Positions 21,964-32,553 of a DNA stretch of 64,000 bases are shown in pieces. A program made the translations under genes and the position numbers. Each line of letters starts with the position of its first letter. Within the stretch, counting starts at the first letter, position 1. This stretch comes from Plumapathes pennacea (Eukaryota; Cnidaria; Anthozoa; Antipatharia; Myriopathidae). The stretch covers positions 5,053,501 to 5,117,500 of the forward strand of contig OZ038473.1 in NCBI GenBank assembly GCA_964036295.1. Reading direction: 5' to 3'. The notes beneath the pieces were generated by a model, which had not been told where the DNA came from, made no database searches, and was given only the letters and a program-made list of their open reading frames with translations.

Positions 21964-22925
21964 AAAATCTTGAGATTTTATGGACAGAATTTGTTCTTGG
22001 AAAATTCAAAATCATTTGCGGAGTTTGTTACAGACCACCAAATTCCTCCGCTGCTCAAGTCGCTGACTTTTTTGACTCACTACAAGACAGTTCAGACAAA
22101 ATTAATACCATGAACTATGCAGCTGTCATTCTGCTTGGTGATTTGAATGCCCATTATAATTTCGTCGAGACTACTTCACGTAATACGGACGTGGGGATCA
22201 AACTTTATCACTTTCTGGAGTGTAACAACCTCTTTCAAATAATCGACGAACCGACCCAAATTACGTCCTCAAGTGAATCTATTCTTGATTTGATTATATC
22301 AGATTCCCCAGGTCTTTTTACTCATTCTGGTACCTTTAGTCCCCCTGCCAACTGTGATCACAATTTGATTTTTGCTAATCTAAACTTCCCCGTTAAGAAG
22401 CAACACGCGTACAGAAGACATATATGGAATTTTAACGGCGTTGAAGTGGATGTGTTAAATGACACCTTTGCTACTGCTGAATGGGGCAGCATACTCTCAA
22501 GCTCTAGATCTGAATTGAATATTGACACTATTTATGAACAATGGTTTTCGTTGTTCTATAGAATTGTTAGTTTTCATATTCCACATAAGAGTGTTGTTGT
22601 ATGCACGCGTGACAAGCTGTGGATGAACAGCACAATTAGGTGCGCAATGAGAAAACGTGATCGCCTTCTGAAAGCTTTTTCTAGATCAAAATTGGCATCT
22701 CGCTGGAACAAATACCGTCGGCAGCGTAATTTGGTTGTACATTTAATTCGTATAGCAAAATCCGCTCATGCAAAGAAGATAAACGATCTTTTGTCTGATC
22801 CCAGCACATCTTCGATAAGGTGGTGGCGAATAACTAAATCTTTATATGGCGACAAATTATGTTCTTCTATTCCTCCGCTGAAAGTGAACAGCGATATCAT
22901 TACTGACTCTAAGAAAAAAAGCTGA
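21964..22925 (+). pseudogene. LINE endonuclease C-terminal half
   Basis: The frame reads FKIICGVCYRPPNSS, then VILLGDLNAHYN and PANCDHNLIFANL. These are the late motifs of an APE-type endonuclease (YRPP, GDxN, and the SDH-type catalytic His, here CDH). A linker with Arg/Lys-rich helices leads toward RT. The N-terminal half with the first catalytic residues is missing. The frame is lost at an A-run near 22912-22918. APE-type enzymes nick target DNA to prime reverse transcription. Confidence 0.8.
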
Positions 22926-23922
22926 AGTCTTCAATGAATATTTTGTTGCTCAGACTTTTCTCCCGGGATCCAACTCAATTGATACTCCCAATCTTCCTTG
23001 CCCTTTCCCTAACTATACCCTTGGAAGCGTAAGGGTATCGCAAAACGAGGTTCTTAATATTTTAAACAACCTAAACACTGCAAAAGCGAGTGGACATGAT
23101 GGTATTAGCAACAGAATCCTTAAAATGTGTGGCCCCGATATTTGTTCTTCTCTTTCACGGTTAATGAATTTATCTTTGTCTTCTGGTCAATATCCCAACT
23201 CTTGGAAAATGGCTAATGTTCTGCCTTTATTCAAAAAGGATGACCGACAAGTCACTTCTAACTACCGTCCGGTCTCTCTCTTACCTTGCATATCTAAAAT
23301 TTGTGACAAACTTGCTTTTATTCGACTGTATAATTTTCTTAATGAGGTTGGATTCTTTTACCACCTTCAATCTGGTTTTCAACCAGGTGATTCAACGGTC
23401 ATGCAATTGATCTACATTGTTGATAAAATTGTAAATGCATTAGAAAGAGGAAAAGAAGTTAGAGCTGTGTTTTTGGACATATCCAAAGCTTTCGACAGGG
23501 TTTGGCATAAGGGATTGTTGGCAAAACTTAGACAACTAGGGATTACAGGAAACTTATATAATTGGTTTAGAAGTTATCTACTAGGGCGTTCACAAAGAGT
23601 TGTAGTGGATGGTCTAAATTCTGAGTGGCGTGAAATTCAAGCAGGTGTTCCACAAGGTTCTGTGCTTGGGCCACTGCTTTTCCTGATTTATATAAACGAT
23701 ATAACTTCTGGCATTGCCTCAAACTGTTTTCTTTTTGCTGACGATTCTTTTCTGTTGAAAGAAGTATCTTCACCTGAACTATCTGCTGAGAAACTCAATA
23801 ATGACTTGCAAGCCATTTCTGATTGGTCGGATCACTGGTTAGTGACCCTAAATGCCTCCAAAACAAAAACTATGACATTTTCTTCCAAACGTATAAAACC
23901 CGTACATCCTTCTCTGTATCTT
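22926..23922 (+). pseudogene. LINE reverse transcriptase
   Basis: In a new frame from the A-run shift, the sequence reads KASGHDGISNRILKMC, WKMANVLPLFKKDD, NYRPVSLLPCISKI, VFLDISKAFDRVWHKG (first catalytic Asp), GVPQGSVLGPLLFLIYIND and CFLFADDSFLLKE (the catalytic FADD box). It ends where the 3.2-kb insertion starts at 23923; the last codons up to the apparent stop at 23937 come from the inserted element. Confidence 0.9.
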
Positions 23923-23939
23923 CCCTTAACAAAATGAAC

Positions 23940-24265
23940 TATACTTTTAGTGTATGCAATATGTACATCAAGTATACTACGCTATGTATACTTTATGTAT
24001 AGTGTTAGTATATCTGCAGTATATACACAAAGTATACATTCTGTATTATTGATGTATACTATTAGTAGTAGTCATTTGGAACCACTTGGTAGTATACATT
24101 TAGTATACCACATGGAAGGACATATACTAATAGTATACACATTTTGTATACGAAATATACCACAAGAAGTATACTTTTTGTATAGGACATACACAAAGTA
24201 TAATTCTTGTAGAAGTGATGTTTTTCCAACTTTACACATATCAATAGTATACCTTTAGTATACAT
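23940..24265. repeat. GTATAC-rich palindromic region
   Basis: More than ten AGTATAC/GTATACT palindromes are spaced at irregular 15-30 bp intervals just inside the left end. The same motif recurs at 26700-27110 inside the right end, so both sub-terminal regions share it. Confidence 0.8.
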
Positions 24266-24280
24266 TTAGATTATGAAGCT

Positions 24281-24500
24281 TCCAAAGAAACTGAAAAATC
24301 TGGAATATGCCAGGAAAGCATGGAATAAGCCCATGTTTAAACCAGAAACCTAAAAACCTGGAATAAGTCCAGAAAACCTGGAATAAGCCCTAGAATTAGA
24401 CCAGGAAAACGGGAATTTTAAGCCTGGAGAGTATAAGCCTGGAATAAGCCCAGAACATCACAAATAGAACGTAAAAACATTGAATAACTCCAGAAAGCCT
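24281..24500. repeat. degenerate 20-bp repeat (CCTGGAATAAGCCCAGAA)
   Basis: About nine imperfect copies of CCTGGAATAAGYCCAGAAAA in direct orientation, some with short interruptions. Confidence 0.7.
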
Positions 24501-25784
24501 TGAATGATCTTTCTACTTACAGATATCAAAAGGTGCAGTTCATTGGAGAAAATTTAACTTTATTAAAACACCAGTGCCAAATATATAAAACTTATGCACA
24601 GGAATGTAATGATTTGCCGACCTTAACCATTGTTTTGTGTGTCTGTTGAACGCATCTTCGGTTCCTCTGTCGACTGCAGGCCTTCCCGAGCTGTCTTCAA
24701 AAGTCCCAATCTTGTTTTCTGTCCAGTTGTTTCGTTCACGGTGTGATGTATGAATTGTTATTCAAAGAATGATTAAACATTTGGGGAAATCTTCATTCCT
24801 TGCTATCCCATTGCCACAGGCGTTAAAATTTCCCTCGAAGATGAAAGAAACCCTCCTCGCTTGAGTTCTGAAAAAACTGCACTGAACAACGTCGCGTCCG
24901 CGCTTGCATTTTGGCGCCTAAAAGATAGCGCTTCTGATTGGTCAATATGCAACATGTGACTAAGGGAACAGGCGGCCATTTTGTTTTGTCAGCGTGTTTT
25001 GCCACGAGTGAATATATTTGCGAATGTCAAGTCAATTTAAAGCCTCTTAACTGAGCTGATGAATATGAATACCTGATGGAGCAATATTCAGTGAAAAGAG
25101 GTGGACATGTACGATTTCGGAGGAGAAACTGCCACATATACCAGGCCGTTTCCACGTTTGAAATCTACTTCCTCGGAAACAAATCTCCACCGAACACGAA
25201 CTCAAACTAGACTGTAAACTGAAGCTACATATATGCAATGTTTGAACTGGGAGTATGTACATCACAAAAACTTGATCAGTGAATTTTGATTGAGGTTAGT
25301 TCTTTTTTTGTTCTGATTGTAATATTCTTGGAACTGCAGTGATGTGATCATCTGGTAACTGAAATACAACTAATGCTTTATTGTGATATGTTTGAAATGA
25401 ATGTCGCATCCGTTTCAGGTGTACTTGTTTAGGGCATTATTACTGGAGAGTTTTCCGATGTAGCATGAATTTAGATTTCTCTGCAAGTACTTCTGATCTT
25501 AGAATGTGTAATAATAATATAATGCATACACAGCAGCACGTCTGTGCAATATGGCTCTTAGAAGTCTGCTGGATTTATAATATAGGTTATTGTGCCTAGC
25601 AAATGACCACTCAACCCTGCATGAACTTCACTTATGGCTGCAGTTTCTAAATTTGAGAGCAAGATAATGCTGGCACCGACAGCTGTGTCCCAGGTTCAAT
25701 TCCCAGCTAATTTGGGAAATTGGGAAATATGATCACTGCAGGGTTCCTGTGAGAACTTTCAAAGTAGTCAACCATGATGATTTC
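24501..25784. other. unique-looking interior of the TIR insertion; no gene
   Basis: No coding pattern is recognisable. Short frames at 24823-25005 and 25047-25265 on the minus strand have no conserved content. The segment may be captured host DNA or an older repeat. Confidence 0.35.
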
Positions 25785-26430
25785 CATTGTCTGTTTCATG
25801 GGGTATTTTCATGGAATTTTCATACCCTTCTTTACTTTCAGTCCTTCATTACAATTTCATGGCTTTGAATTTATTTCATGGGCAAATTCATTGGTTTTCT
25901 GAAACCCATGAAATTTTGAAAAAATGCAATTTTCATGGGGTATTTTTGGATGAGGATTTTCATTGTCTGTTTCATGGGGTATTTTCATGGAATTTTCATT
26001 GCCTTCTTTTACTTTCAGTCCTTCATTACAATTTCATGGCTTTGAATTTATTTCATGGGCAAATTCATTGATTTTCTGAAACCCATGAAATTTTGAAAAA
26101 ATGCAATTTCATGGGGTATTTTTGGATGCTGATTTTCATTGTCTGTTTCATTGGGTATTTTCATGGGGTTCAATGGCAATGAAATGTTTGGAAATGCAAT
26201 TTTCATGGGGTGTAAATTTAGAGGAAGAATTTCATTGCCTTTTCATGGGATATTTTCATTAGGTTTTTCATTGAATTTTCTACAGAAGCTATATTTTCAT
26301 GGGTTTTGGTTAAATTTCATGGCCATTTTCATTGGTTTTCTGAAAACTATGATATTTTGACAGTGCAATTTTCATTGGTACTTTCATTGCCAAACAGCTA
26401 CTTTCATGGGGTTTTCATGGGGTTTTCATG
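25785..26430. repeat. 176-bp tandem repeat rich in TTTTCATGG
   Basis: The phrase CATTGTCTGTTTCATGG recurs at 25785, 25961 and, with one change, at 26137, exactly 176 bp apart. The first two units are nearly identical, the third is partial and diverges into a field of TTTCATGGGG words up to about 26430. The open frames here are by-products of repetition. Confidence 0.9.
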
Positions 26431-26766
26431 GCATTGACGAGCGGTAGTGGGAGAACATTGTTGGTTTATGCTTTTCATGTTGACTGTGGATATGATGGCA
26501 GTTCTTTTCTGGGATTTTTTCCCAATCAGTATGAAAAGGACTGAACTATAAAACAAATAGGGAGGTGTGTAATCAAAAACTCTCTAACATAGATCTTTTC
26601 AAGTGTCAAATATTTATCCCAAAGTGGTTTTTCATCATTATTAGGTATAGAAGAAAACACATTATTTGACAAATATCATCATCATGCTCTTTCATATAAA
26701 TTACAACTGATGTATACAACAAGTATACATCCTTGTTTTTTTTTGTTTTTGGTATACAAGTGAGGT

Positions 26767-26996
26767 ATACACCAAGTATACATCACAACTGCAGCTTCCC
26801 ACTGATATATACACCAAGTATACATCACAACTGCAGCCTCCCACTGATATATACACCAAGTATACATCACAACTGCAGCTTGCCACCGATGTATACACCA
26901 AGTATACATCACAACTGCAGCTTGCCACCGATGTATACACCAAGTATACATCTCAACTGCAGCTTCCCACTGATGTATACACCAAGTATACATCAT
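26767..26996. repeat. 42-bp minisatellite, about 5.3 copies
   Basis: AACTGCAGCTTCCCACTGAT starts units at 26787, 26829, 26871, 26913 and 26955, each 42 bp apart. Every unit carries TATACACCAAGTATACATCA. Because 42 is a multiple of 3, several frames stay open and give repetitive pseudo-proteins that should not be annotated. Confidence 0.95.
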
Positions 26997-27134
26997 TATA
27001 GATTCTCAAGTTTGATTTTCTCCTGATGTATATTTGATGTATACAAAATATATACATAACACCAATGTAGTACAGATGATGCATACTCTTTGTATACAAA
27101 AAGTATACTAATCATGCTTTAATTTTGGTAAGGG

Positions 27135-28134
27135 ATTGCACTCCGTCCTATCGAAGAGGTTATTTTCCATGACCACCTTGGCGTTACTTTGTCATGTGAT
27201 CTGTCTTGGCGTCCACACATTTTAAAAATACATCAAAAGGCCTCTAAAAGATTAAACATGTTAAAAGGACTGAAGTTTAAGCTGAATAGATGTGCGTTGG
27301 AAGTTTTGTATAAAAGCATTGTCCGTTCTACCATGGAATATGCTGATGTTGTCTGGGGCGGTTGCTTGACTAGAGAGAGCGACTTGCTTGAGGGAGTACA
27401 ATTTGAGGCTGCTAGGCTTGTCACTGGAGCAATGAAAGGAACTCATAGAGCGAATTTACTTGAAGATGTCATGGCATACATTGGAAAATAGGCGATCTGT
27501 TCACATGATGTATAAAATTATTAACAAGTTAGTTCCACCATACTTGCAGTCTATTTGTCCGAAACAAGTCAGTGAATGCACGTCATACTGTCTCCGCTCG
27601 AGTGACAATTTTAGTTTACCTCAGTCTCGTACTGAAAGGTTTAAAAAGTCTTTCATTTATTCTACAATCCAATTATGGAACAACCTGTTAGACAAAACAC
27701 GTCAATGCTTATCACTAGCTTCTTTCAAAAAACAACTACTTAATGACAGCTTTCGTATATCACCGAGAAATGATTTATTCTATGTTGGTAACCGATATCC
27801 TTCAATTCTCCATACTAGACTAAGATTAGGTAATAGTGCTCTCAACGCTCACTTATTCTTAAGGGGTTGCATTCCTTCGCCTTTATGTATCTGTGGAAAA
27901 TCAAACGAAACTGTTGAGCACTTTCTTTTGTTCTGTCCCCGATTTGCTGCTCTGCGTGATATGTTGTTTATCTTTGCTGCTAGGAATCTTGGCGGTAACT
28001 GGCTGCATTCAACTAAGGCTCAAAAGATTCATTGGTTTTTATATGGTTCTCCTCATATCAACCTTCAGACCAACGTAAACTTGTTCAAAGCAGTTCAATC
28101 TTATATCATGCAGTCTGCACGATTTACATCTTAG
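27135..28134 (+). pseudogene. LINE ORF2 C-terminal part
   Basis: The RT thumb and connection resume after the insertion (FHDHLGVTLSCDLSWRPHI, LYKSIVRSTMEYADVVW). A stop at about 27489 and a frameshift follow. The end (27460-28134) holds ENRRSVHMMYKIINKLVPPY, a Cys-His element CICGKSNETVEHFLLFC (C-x-C...H...C, usual at the end of Jockey/CR1-like ORF2), and the stop at 28132-28134. The 3' UTR runs to about 28318. Confidence 0.85.
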
Positions 28135-28318
28135 CATTTAATGGTAATTTGCTTTATTATTATTTTGTTTATTTATTTACTTTTTGTCCGAAAACTCTGT
28201 TTCTGTTTTGTGTCTGATATAAAGTTGCATGTATTAAATTTTCATAAGCTCCCTCGATGAGCTTTAGCTCCAGGAGCAAATGTAACGCTCAAATATTGTT
28301 TAAATAAAAAAATTAATT

Positions 28319-28562
28319 ACAATTTGTGTGTGGCACTCCATTGGAGTTTGCACTTAATCCAGAAATCCGATTTGTGCAGAGTAATGGATCCTTCATGCCA
28401 AGTGCTAACACATGCATAAATATGCTCAACCTCCCATACCCCACCAGCACTGTTAGTCTTCCTTCTGATACGTCTTTATTTAATATTTTTGACCGTGTTT
28501 TTGGTAATACATTTCGGAAATATGTAGGCATACAATTCAAGTATGCATATATACAGTGTTAA
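28319..28562 (+). pseudogene. HECT E3 ligase, last-exon fragment
   Basis: Directly after the LINE tail the plus strand reads QFVCGTPLEFALNPEIRF, then SFMPSANTCINMLNLPYP. The HECT catalytic-cysteine site is P-x-A-x-T-C with L-x-L-P following; here PSANTC...LNLP fits. About 35 more residues with FGNTFRKYVGIQFK reach the TAA at 28560-28562, as HECT C-termini do. The N-terminal lobe is not found in the window. It lies tail to tail with an integrase-type transposase fragment, the same order as the element at 58-63 kb, but the protein is clearly different from that HECT. Confidence 0.7.
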
Positions 28563-28894
28563 AATTTACATGTGCCCTTGACAGAAAGTGAGAAATAATT
28601 GTTCTTTGAGAATTTCATATTGATAGAGTGGTTTTCATAAACCTGAGACAAGTCATATTACTGTAGTTATAGTATATTGTTCTTCTTCGATTGCTCAGAA
28701 CTAAGCATGTTCCATTTCTGTTGAGGTTCTTTTTATTGTTTTATGTTCAAGAAGTTGAAATCATGATTGTAATATTGTCATAATTACATTTTGTTAAGAT
28801 TTGTTACAAAAAAAAGTAATAAAGAATGTTGGGAGCAACTTTTATTTTGTCTAGTAAAGCAGTAAATGTTTATAAGCCTACAGGCCAACCATGG
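28563..28894. other. intergenic, no gene seen
   Basis: AT-rich sequence between the convergent HECT and transposase fragments. An AATAAAG near 28820 could be a polyadenylation signal for the plus-strand gene. Confidence 0.35.
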
Positions 28895-29337
28895 CTAGGT
28901 ATGGCTGGATATATAGTTGTACGCTAACCCTAACTCCAGGCATTGCTTGAAAAAGTTAATTCCATAGTTCTCATCGTTCTGCAATAGACTTGGCATTTGG
29001 GTTAACTGTTCATCTGACAACTCTATTGATGGAGGGATAACATAAACCTGGTAATCTTGCTCTTCAACTGGCAGTACAACCTCTGGATCCACACCAAATT
29101 CATCAATTTCTGCTGTTGACAGTACAGTGTTTCCAGAATGCATGTTCTCTAACATTCCCCTTTCCCACAGTTGTACGGGTGACTGGTTCCTTTCACTTGA
29201 AACTGGGTGATTGTTCATTTGTTGGATAAACACTTCCAATGATCTATTTATCCTGGGAAGGTACACATAGTGAAGACTGTACAAATGAACATCATCCAAT
29301 ATGTCAAGAATGCCATCATCTTCCATTGCCTCAAAAA
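28895..29337 (-). pseudogene. integrase-core transposase, C-terminal fragment
   Basis: The minus strand encodes MEDDGILDILDDVHLYSLHY, then YLPRINRSLEVFIQQMNNHP and NQSPVQLWERGMLENM, followed by an acidic tail and a stop at 28895. This is the end of the eukaryotic 'integrase core domain' transposase family often annotated in cnidarian and fish genomes (family named from memory). The catalytic core is not visible upstream. A frame at 29248-29529 overlaps the junction and may hold a remnant of an earlier exon, but I cannot recognise it. With the HECT fragment at 28319-28562 it makes a convergent pair. Confidence 0.7.
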
Positions 29338-29649
29338 TGCGTGATCTCGGATAACAACGGTGCGATTAGTTCTGCTCGCCACTACCAGGAACCGTCGTAC
29401 AAAAGTACCCGTACTGGAAGTAGGAACGCCTCTTGGAGCTACTGGATTAGCTTGTGCAGTCGAAGAAGTAACTATGTCAGTAATTCGGTTGATTTCCTCT
29501 ACGGCATTTGCTGCTCTCGAATTTGCCATTGAACAGATTCATCCTTGTTCAAAATGACCACCAAAGAGCATGTGCTCGAACCAGTCTCCCTCTGAAACAA
29601 GTTCGCAAGGCATTATAGGTCCAAAAAATAATTCTGTAATCGGAAAAAA

Positions 29650-29816
29650 TAATTCATTGTACCAGCAAAAAAATATTCGTATTACCTGTAGAGAAATAAT
29701 TCATTGTACCAGTAAAAAAATATTCGTATTACCCGTAGAAAAATAATTCCTTTTACCAGTAAAAAAAGAAATTCATATTACCCGTGGAAAAAAAAATTCG
29801 TTTTACCATTAATATC
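29650..29816. repeat. about 47-bp tandem repeat of two 24-bp halves
   Basis: AATAATTCATTGTACCAGTA and AAATATTCGTATTACCTGTA alternate about three and a half times. The halves are related to each other (ATTC...TTACC.GTA then an A-run), so the basic unit is near 24 bp. Confidence 0.85.
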
Positions 29817-29851
29817 GTGCTTGAGTCTGATCACTAATATGTTCAAGACTG

Positions 29852-30349
29852 CTATGCATTAAGCTTTAACGCAAAATTCTGGGTCGATGCAAAGTCTCTA
29901 GTGGAAGCTGCAGACGTTTGAATACCGTGACAACAAAGGCGTGCATCACGGCTTGTGGAGCAAACATTACGGCTCGGATAGTCGGATATCAACCTTGAGC
30001 TTTTGAAGACTTCGAGGTATTCAGTGACAAATATTCTCGATGTAATCGCCTGCCGGTCTTTCCTGCTTTTGTTAAAGCGGCGTGAGTGAAAGCTAAGTAG
30101 CTGATGATTCGGGATTCCCCGTTCTATGATATTATGCTCGTGACACTTCATTGACAGATCTTGTATCTTAATCTCGCGTGATATTTGCCTCAAACCTATT
30201 AGTAATTCAGCACCCTCAGACAATAAACAAAGAACCTTTATTGCGCACAAAACGAAGTTAAACGCCGACTGTTCATATACGCTGCACGTTACACAAAGCC
30301 GCAGAGTCTCCAACAAAGGGAGACACTCTGCCCGCAGGGAAAAGTTCAA
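29852..30349 (-). CDS. hypothetical frame, related to 30844-31611
   Basis: A 165-codon minus-strand frame with Cys/Leu-rich N-terminal part and a basic segment FNKSRKDRQAITSRIF. A similar stretch (LNKSRKSRRVIRKCIS) is in the frame at 30844-31611, followed in both by a K/SS pattern. This suggests two diverged copies of one sequence, either a small gene family or a repeat. Coding status is uncertain; no known domain. Confidence 0.3.
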   Translation of the reverse strand: MNFSLRAECLPLLETLRLCVTCSVYEQSAFNFVLCAIKVLCLLSEGAELLIGLRQISREIKIQDLSMKCHEHNIIERGIPNHQLLSFHSRRFNKSRKDRQAITSRIFVTEYLEVFKSSRLISDYPSRNVCSTSRDARLCCHGIQTSAASTRDFASTQNFALKLNA

Positions 30350-30843
30350 GTTCTATCAAGTTTCGACACGTCTTCTACTACTTATTCGATGTTCTTTCAC
30401 ACAAATATTGCTCAGAACACAGATACATTGGTTGAAGCGGTATCTATAATCGAGCATTTGCAAAACACAACCCTTTGTACTTTACGGGGGTCCCTCTGGT
30501 AACACATCAAGCATTTGTGTACCGCTATTTTCAAGCCTTCTGACGCTTAAAAACAATGCAAGCCAAAATCGCTCTTAAAGTATGGCTTCCGTGCATCCAG
30601 AAAGCCAACCAATGATCGTTTTGTTTGGATCAACAACTGAAGGACCGGAATTTTTTTCTATATCCCTTGACAGAGAAAACGCATTGTACTTGGTTCTGTG
30701 ATTTTGATCTCTGAATACATCTGATCGTGCAATGCCTGTTTTTTTAACACATTTTAAAATACAAACATATCTTAGCATCTCTGTTACTTTTGGCAATCTT
30801 CTTTTTGAGCTTCTAGCTTTCTCGCAGAAATGGTTTATTGATT

Positions 30844-31611
30844 CTAATTTTCTCTTTCCATTTCCATCTGTGGCTTTTTATTGTTTCCATGTTGTTTACA
30901 TGCACGTTCACAGAACGCATTAGCATTGTGAAGTACGTAAGCTTGGGTATAATCATGAACTTTTGACGACTTTGGGACATTCTTTGAAATGCATTTTCGT
31001 ATTACTCGCCTGCTTTTTCTACTCTTGTTCAAAATGCGTGAAAGGTAATTCAAGGGTACGTGGCACGGCTCACGACTTCGTCTTGGAGGACTTCGGTTTT
31101 CTTTCATATAAACATTTGTGGGAATACAATAAAACTGAACGAAGCGAGATTTACCAACGGCCACTTTTTCCTCAGCCATTTCCCAATTTTCAAATAATAA
31201 CGCCATCTGTTCCGCTGATTGTTTGACTTTCATGGCACCGAGCAAAAATGTCGCAACAACAACATAAATGCACAGCAGAGTGAAATTTTGATCCCAAACA
31301 AAAGTCAGATTTTCTGACGCTTTACTTGTATCAGCAAGAATAATACAAAGTAAAAGAATACAAAGTACCTTCAAGTTCACCCTCATACTAAACAGTTCCA
31401 TATAATCCGCTATCAAGCGCTTGTCAAGAATCGAAGTTGTTTCGCCGTCTTTACACAGGTTCTCGTCTTTGTATCTCGAGCGCCTTCGTTCAGCTTGTTC
31501 CTTCAAGTTCTCAAGGTTTTGGATATCAGATTCTTCGTACATTTCTGTACAGTTGTGCATAGTTATGCAGTTCATTGATAAGTTCATTGCATTTGCTTTC
31601 ATGGCTTTCAA
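30844..31611 (-). CDS. hypothetical 255-aa protein with two hydrophobic segments
   Basis: The longest minus-strand frame in this region. It has a charged N-terminal third (LKEQAERRRSRYKDENLCKD), a hydrophobic stretch NLKVLCILLLCIILADTS, a second one FTLLCIYVVVATFLLGAMKV, and a basic C-terminal part. Two membrane segments separated by about 15 residues are possible. I do not recognise the family. The relation to 29852-30349 could be repeat-derived. Treat as a candidate only. Confidence 0.35.
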   Translation of the reverse strand: MKAMKANAMNLSMNCITMHNCTEMYEESDIQNLENLKEQAERRRSRYKDENLCKDGETTSILDKRLIADYMELFSMRVNLKVLCILLLCIILADTSKASENLTFVWDQNFTLLCIYVVVATFLLGAMKVKQSAEQMALLFENWEMAEEKVAVGKSRFVQFYCIPTNVYMKENRSPPRRSREPCHVPLNYLSRILNKSRKSRRVIRKCISKNVPKSSKVHDYTQAYVLHNANAFCERACKQHGNNKKPQMEMEREN

Positions 31612-31920
31612 TATGGCTTTTGAGGCTGAACGGACCGACCCAAGCCAAAACCGCTCAATGAAATTTAGTGTGGGTCTACCGCAGCCGGTGTATGCATTTG
31701 TAAGTAAGATGAGCGGTCCATAAAATAATCCACAGAGCCAACTAAGGCAAGCAACTTCCTGCCTTCAAAATGGCGAAACTGCTTGCCCGCCAAGTCACTT
31801 GATCACAACGTCATCACAAATCACATGATAATATGAACCAATCACCGCATGCAGATTTGTAACCCAGAAAAAAAATAAAAATAAAAAATCATTCCATTTT
31901 AAAGCTTGTGTCGTCACAAG

Positions 31921-32332
31921 CAATGACCATTGCGAAACAAAGGCTACATGATCAAATGAAAGAAACACTTCAACAGGCAATGTACGATACACAGAAGAAT
32001 TTTATGAGGCAACAGATGTCATGTACAGAGTAAAGCATAAAGCGTCATTGTTTTACGGCTAAAGCTCATCATAGCTTTGGTTTCTGTTTTCGCCCTGTTA
32101 TCTTACCAAAAGTATTTCGTGTCGCCACAGAAAGTTTCGTCCGGATTAAATATTTATCGGCGACCAAGATATTGGCAATCCCCCAGCGTTATCCATCAAA
32201 CATTTGTTTACGGCTATTCTCAAAGCTTCCGCGGTGAACGCAAGCCAAAATCTTTTCCTAAAATCCAGTTTATCCATGCATATTCCACAAAGCCAAATGG
32301 TGTTTAGTTTGAATGGGATACAGTTAACTTTT
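31921..32332. repeat. direct repeat, copy 1 (about 410 bp)
   Basis: It starts CAATGACCATTGC, contains GAGGCAACAGATGTCATGTA and GAACGCAAGCCAAAATC, and ends with the segment TTTAGTTTGAATGGGATACA. The same order recurs 633 bp downstream. An AT-rich tail with TATGAACCAATCACCG lies just before copy 1 (31825-31900) and after copy 2. Confidence 0.85.
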
Positions 32333-32553
32333 TCGCTTCACTGCTTATGTGTTTTCTTTTATTAACTCAATACGTTTTTTCTATCAGGCTTTTGAGTTTT
32401 CGTGCTCTGTAACAAATATAAAATTGAAAGCGAGGAATGTCACACGAGAGATGTTTACAATATTATTACAGTTTTGTTCAGTGTGTTCAGTCCATTTGTG
32501 ACTGCAAACTCAATCCTCAGAATTATTTCGGTGTATTTTTCATTTCTGGTATT

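Larger units (their letters stand above)
23923..27134. mobile_element. 3.2-kb TIR insertion filled with minisatellites
   Basis: The left end CCCTTAACAAAAT and the inverted right end (CCCTTACCAAAAT on the minus strand) match at 12 of 13 bases. Both ends then run into GTATAC-rich sequence. LINE coding stops at the left end and resumes at the right, with ALRPIEEVIFHDHLGVTL directly after. Inside are GTATAC palindromes, a 20-bp degenerate repeat, a 176-bp tandem repeat and a 42-bp minisatellite. No transposase frame is present, so it is non-autonomous. No target duplication is clear. The superfamily is unknown. Confidence 0.75.
21964..28318 (+). mobile_element. non-LTR retrotransposon (CR1/L2/Jockey-like), split by an insertion
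   Basis: A single LINE ORF2 can be followed across endonuclease, reverse transcriptase and C-terminal Cys-His region, interrupted at 23923-27134 by a separate element. It ends in an A/T-rich tail (AAATAAAAAAATTAA) near 28318, where HECT coding sequence resumes on the same strand, so the LINE appears to have landed in a HECT gene. The 5' end is truncated or decayed before 21964. Two frameshifts (near 22918 and 27475) and the insertion make it inactive. The clade is my best guess from RT and C-terminal style. Confidence 0.85.

Noticed and set aside
25787-26360. Frames encoding repeated HGVFSWNFH-like protein
   Set aside because: Products of the 176-bp TTTTCATGG repeat, without start context or known domain.
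26682-27026. Long open frames on both strands with repeated MYTPSIHHNC- or MYTWCIHQW-like units
   Set aside because: They follow from a 42-bp tandem repeat, which keeps frames open because 42 is a multiple of 3.
21868-28336. TGGCACTC on both sides of the LINE as a target duplication
   Set aside because: At the right side HECT coding already starts nine bases earlier (28319), so the match does not sit at the LINE edge. It is probably chance.
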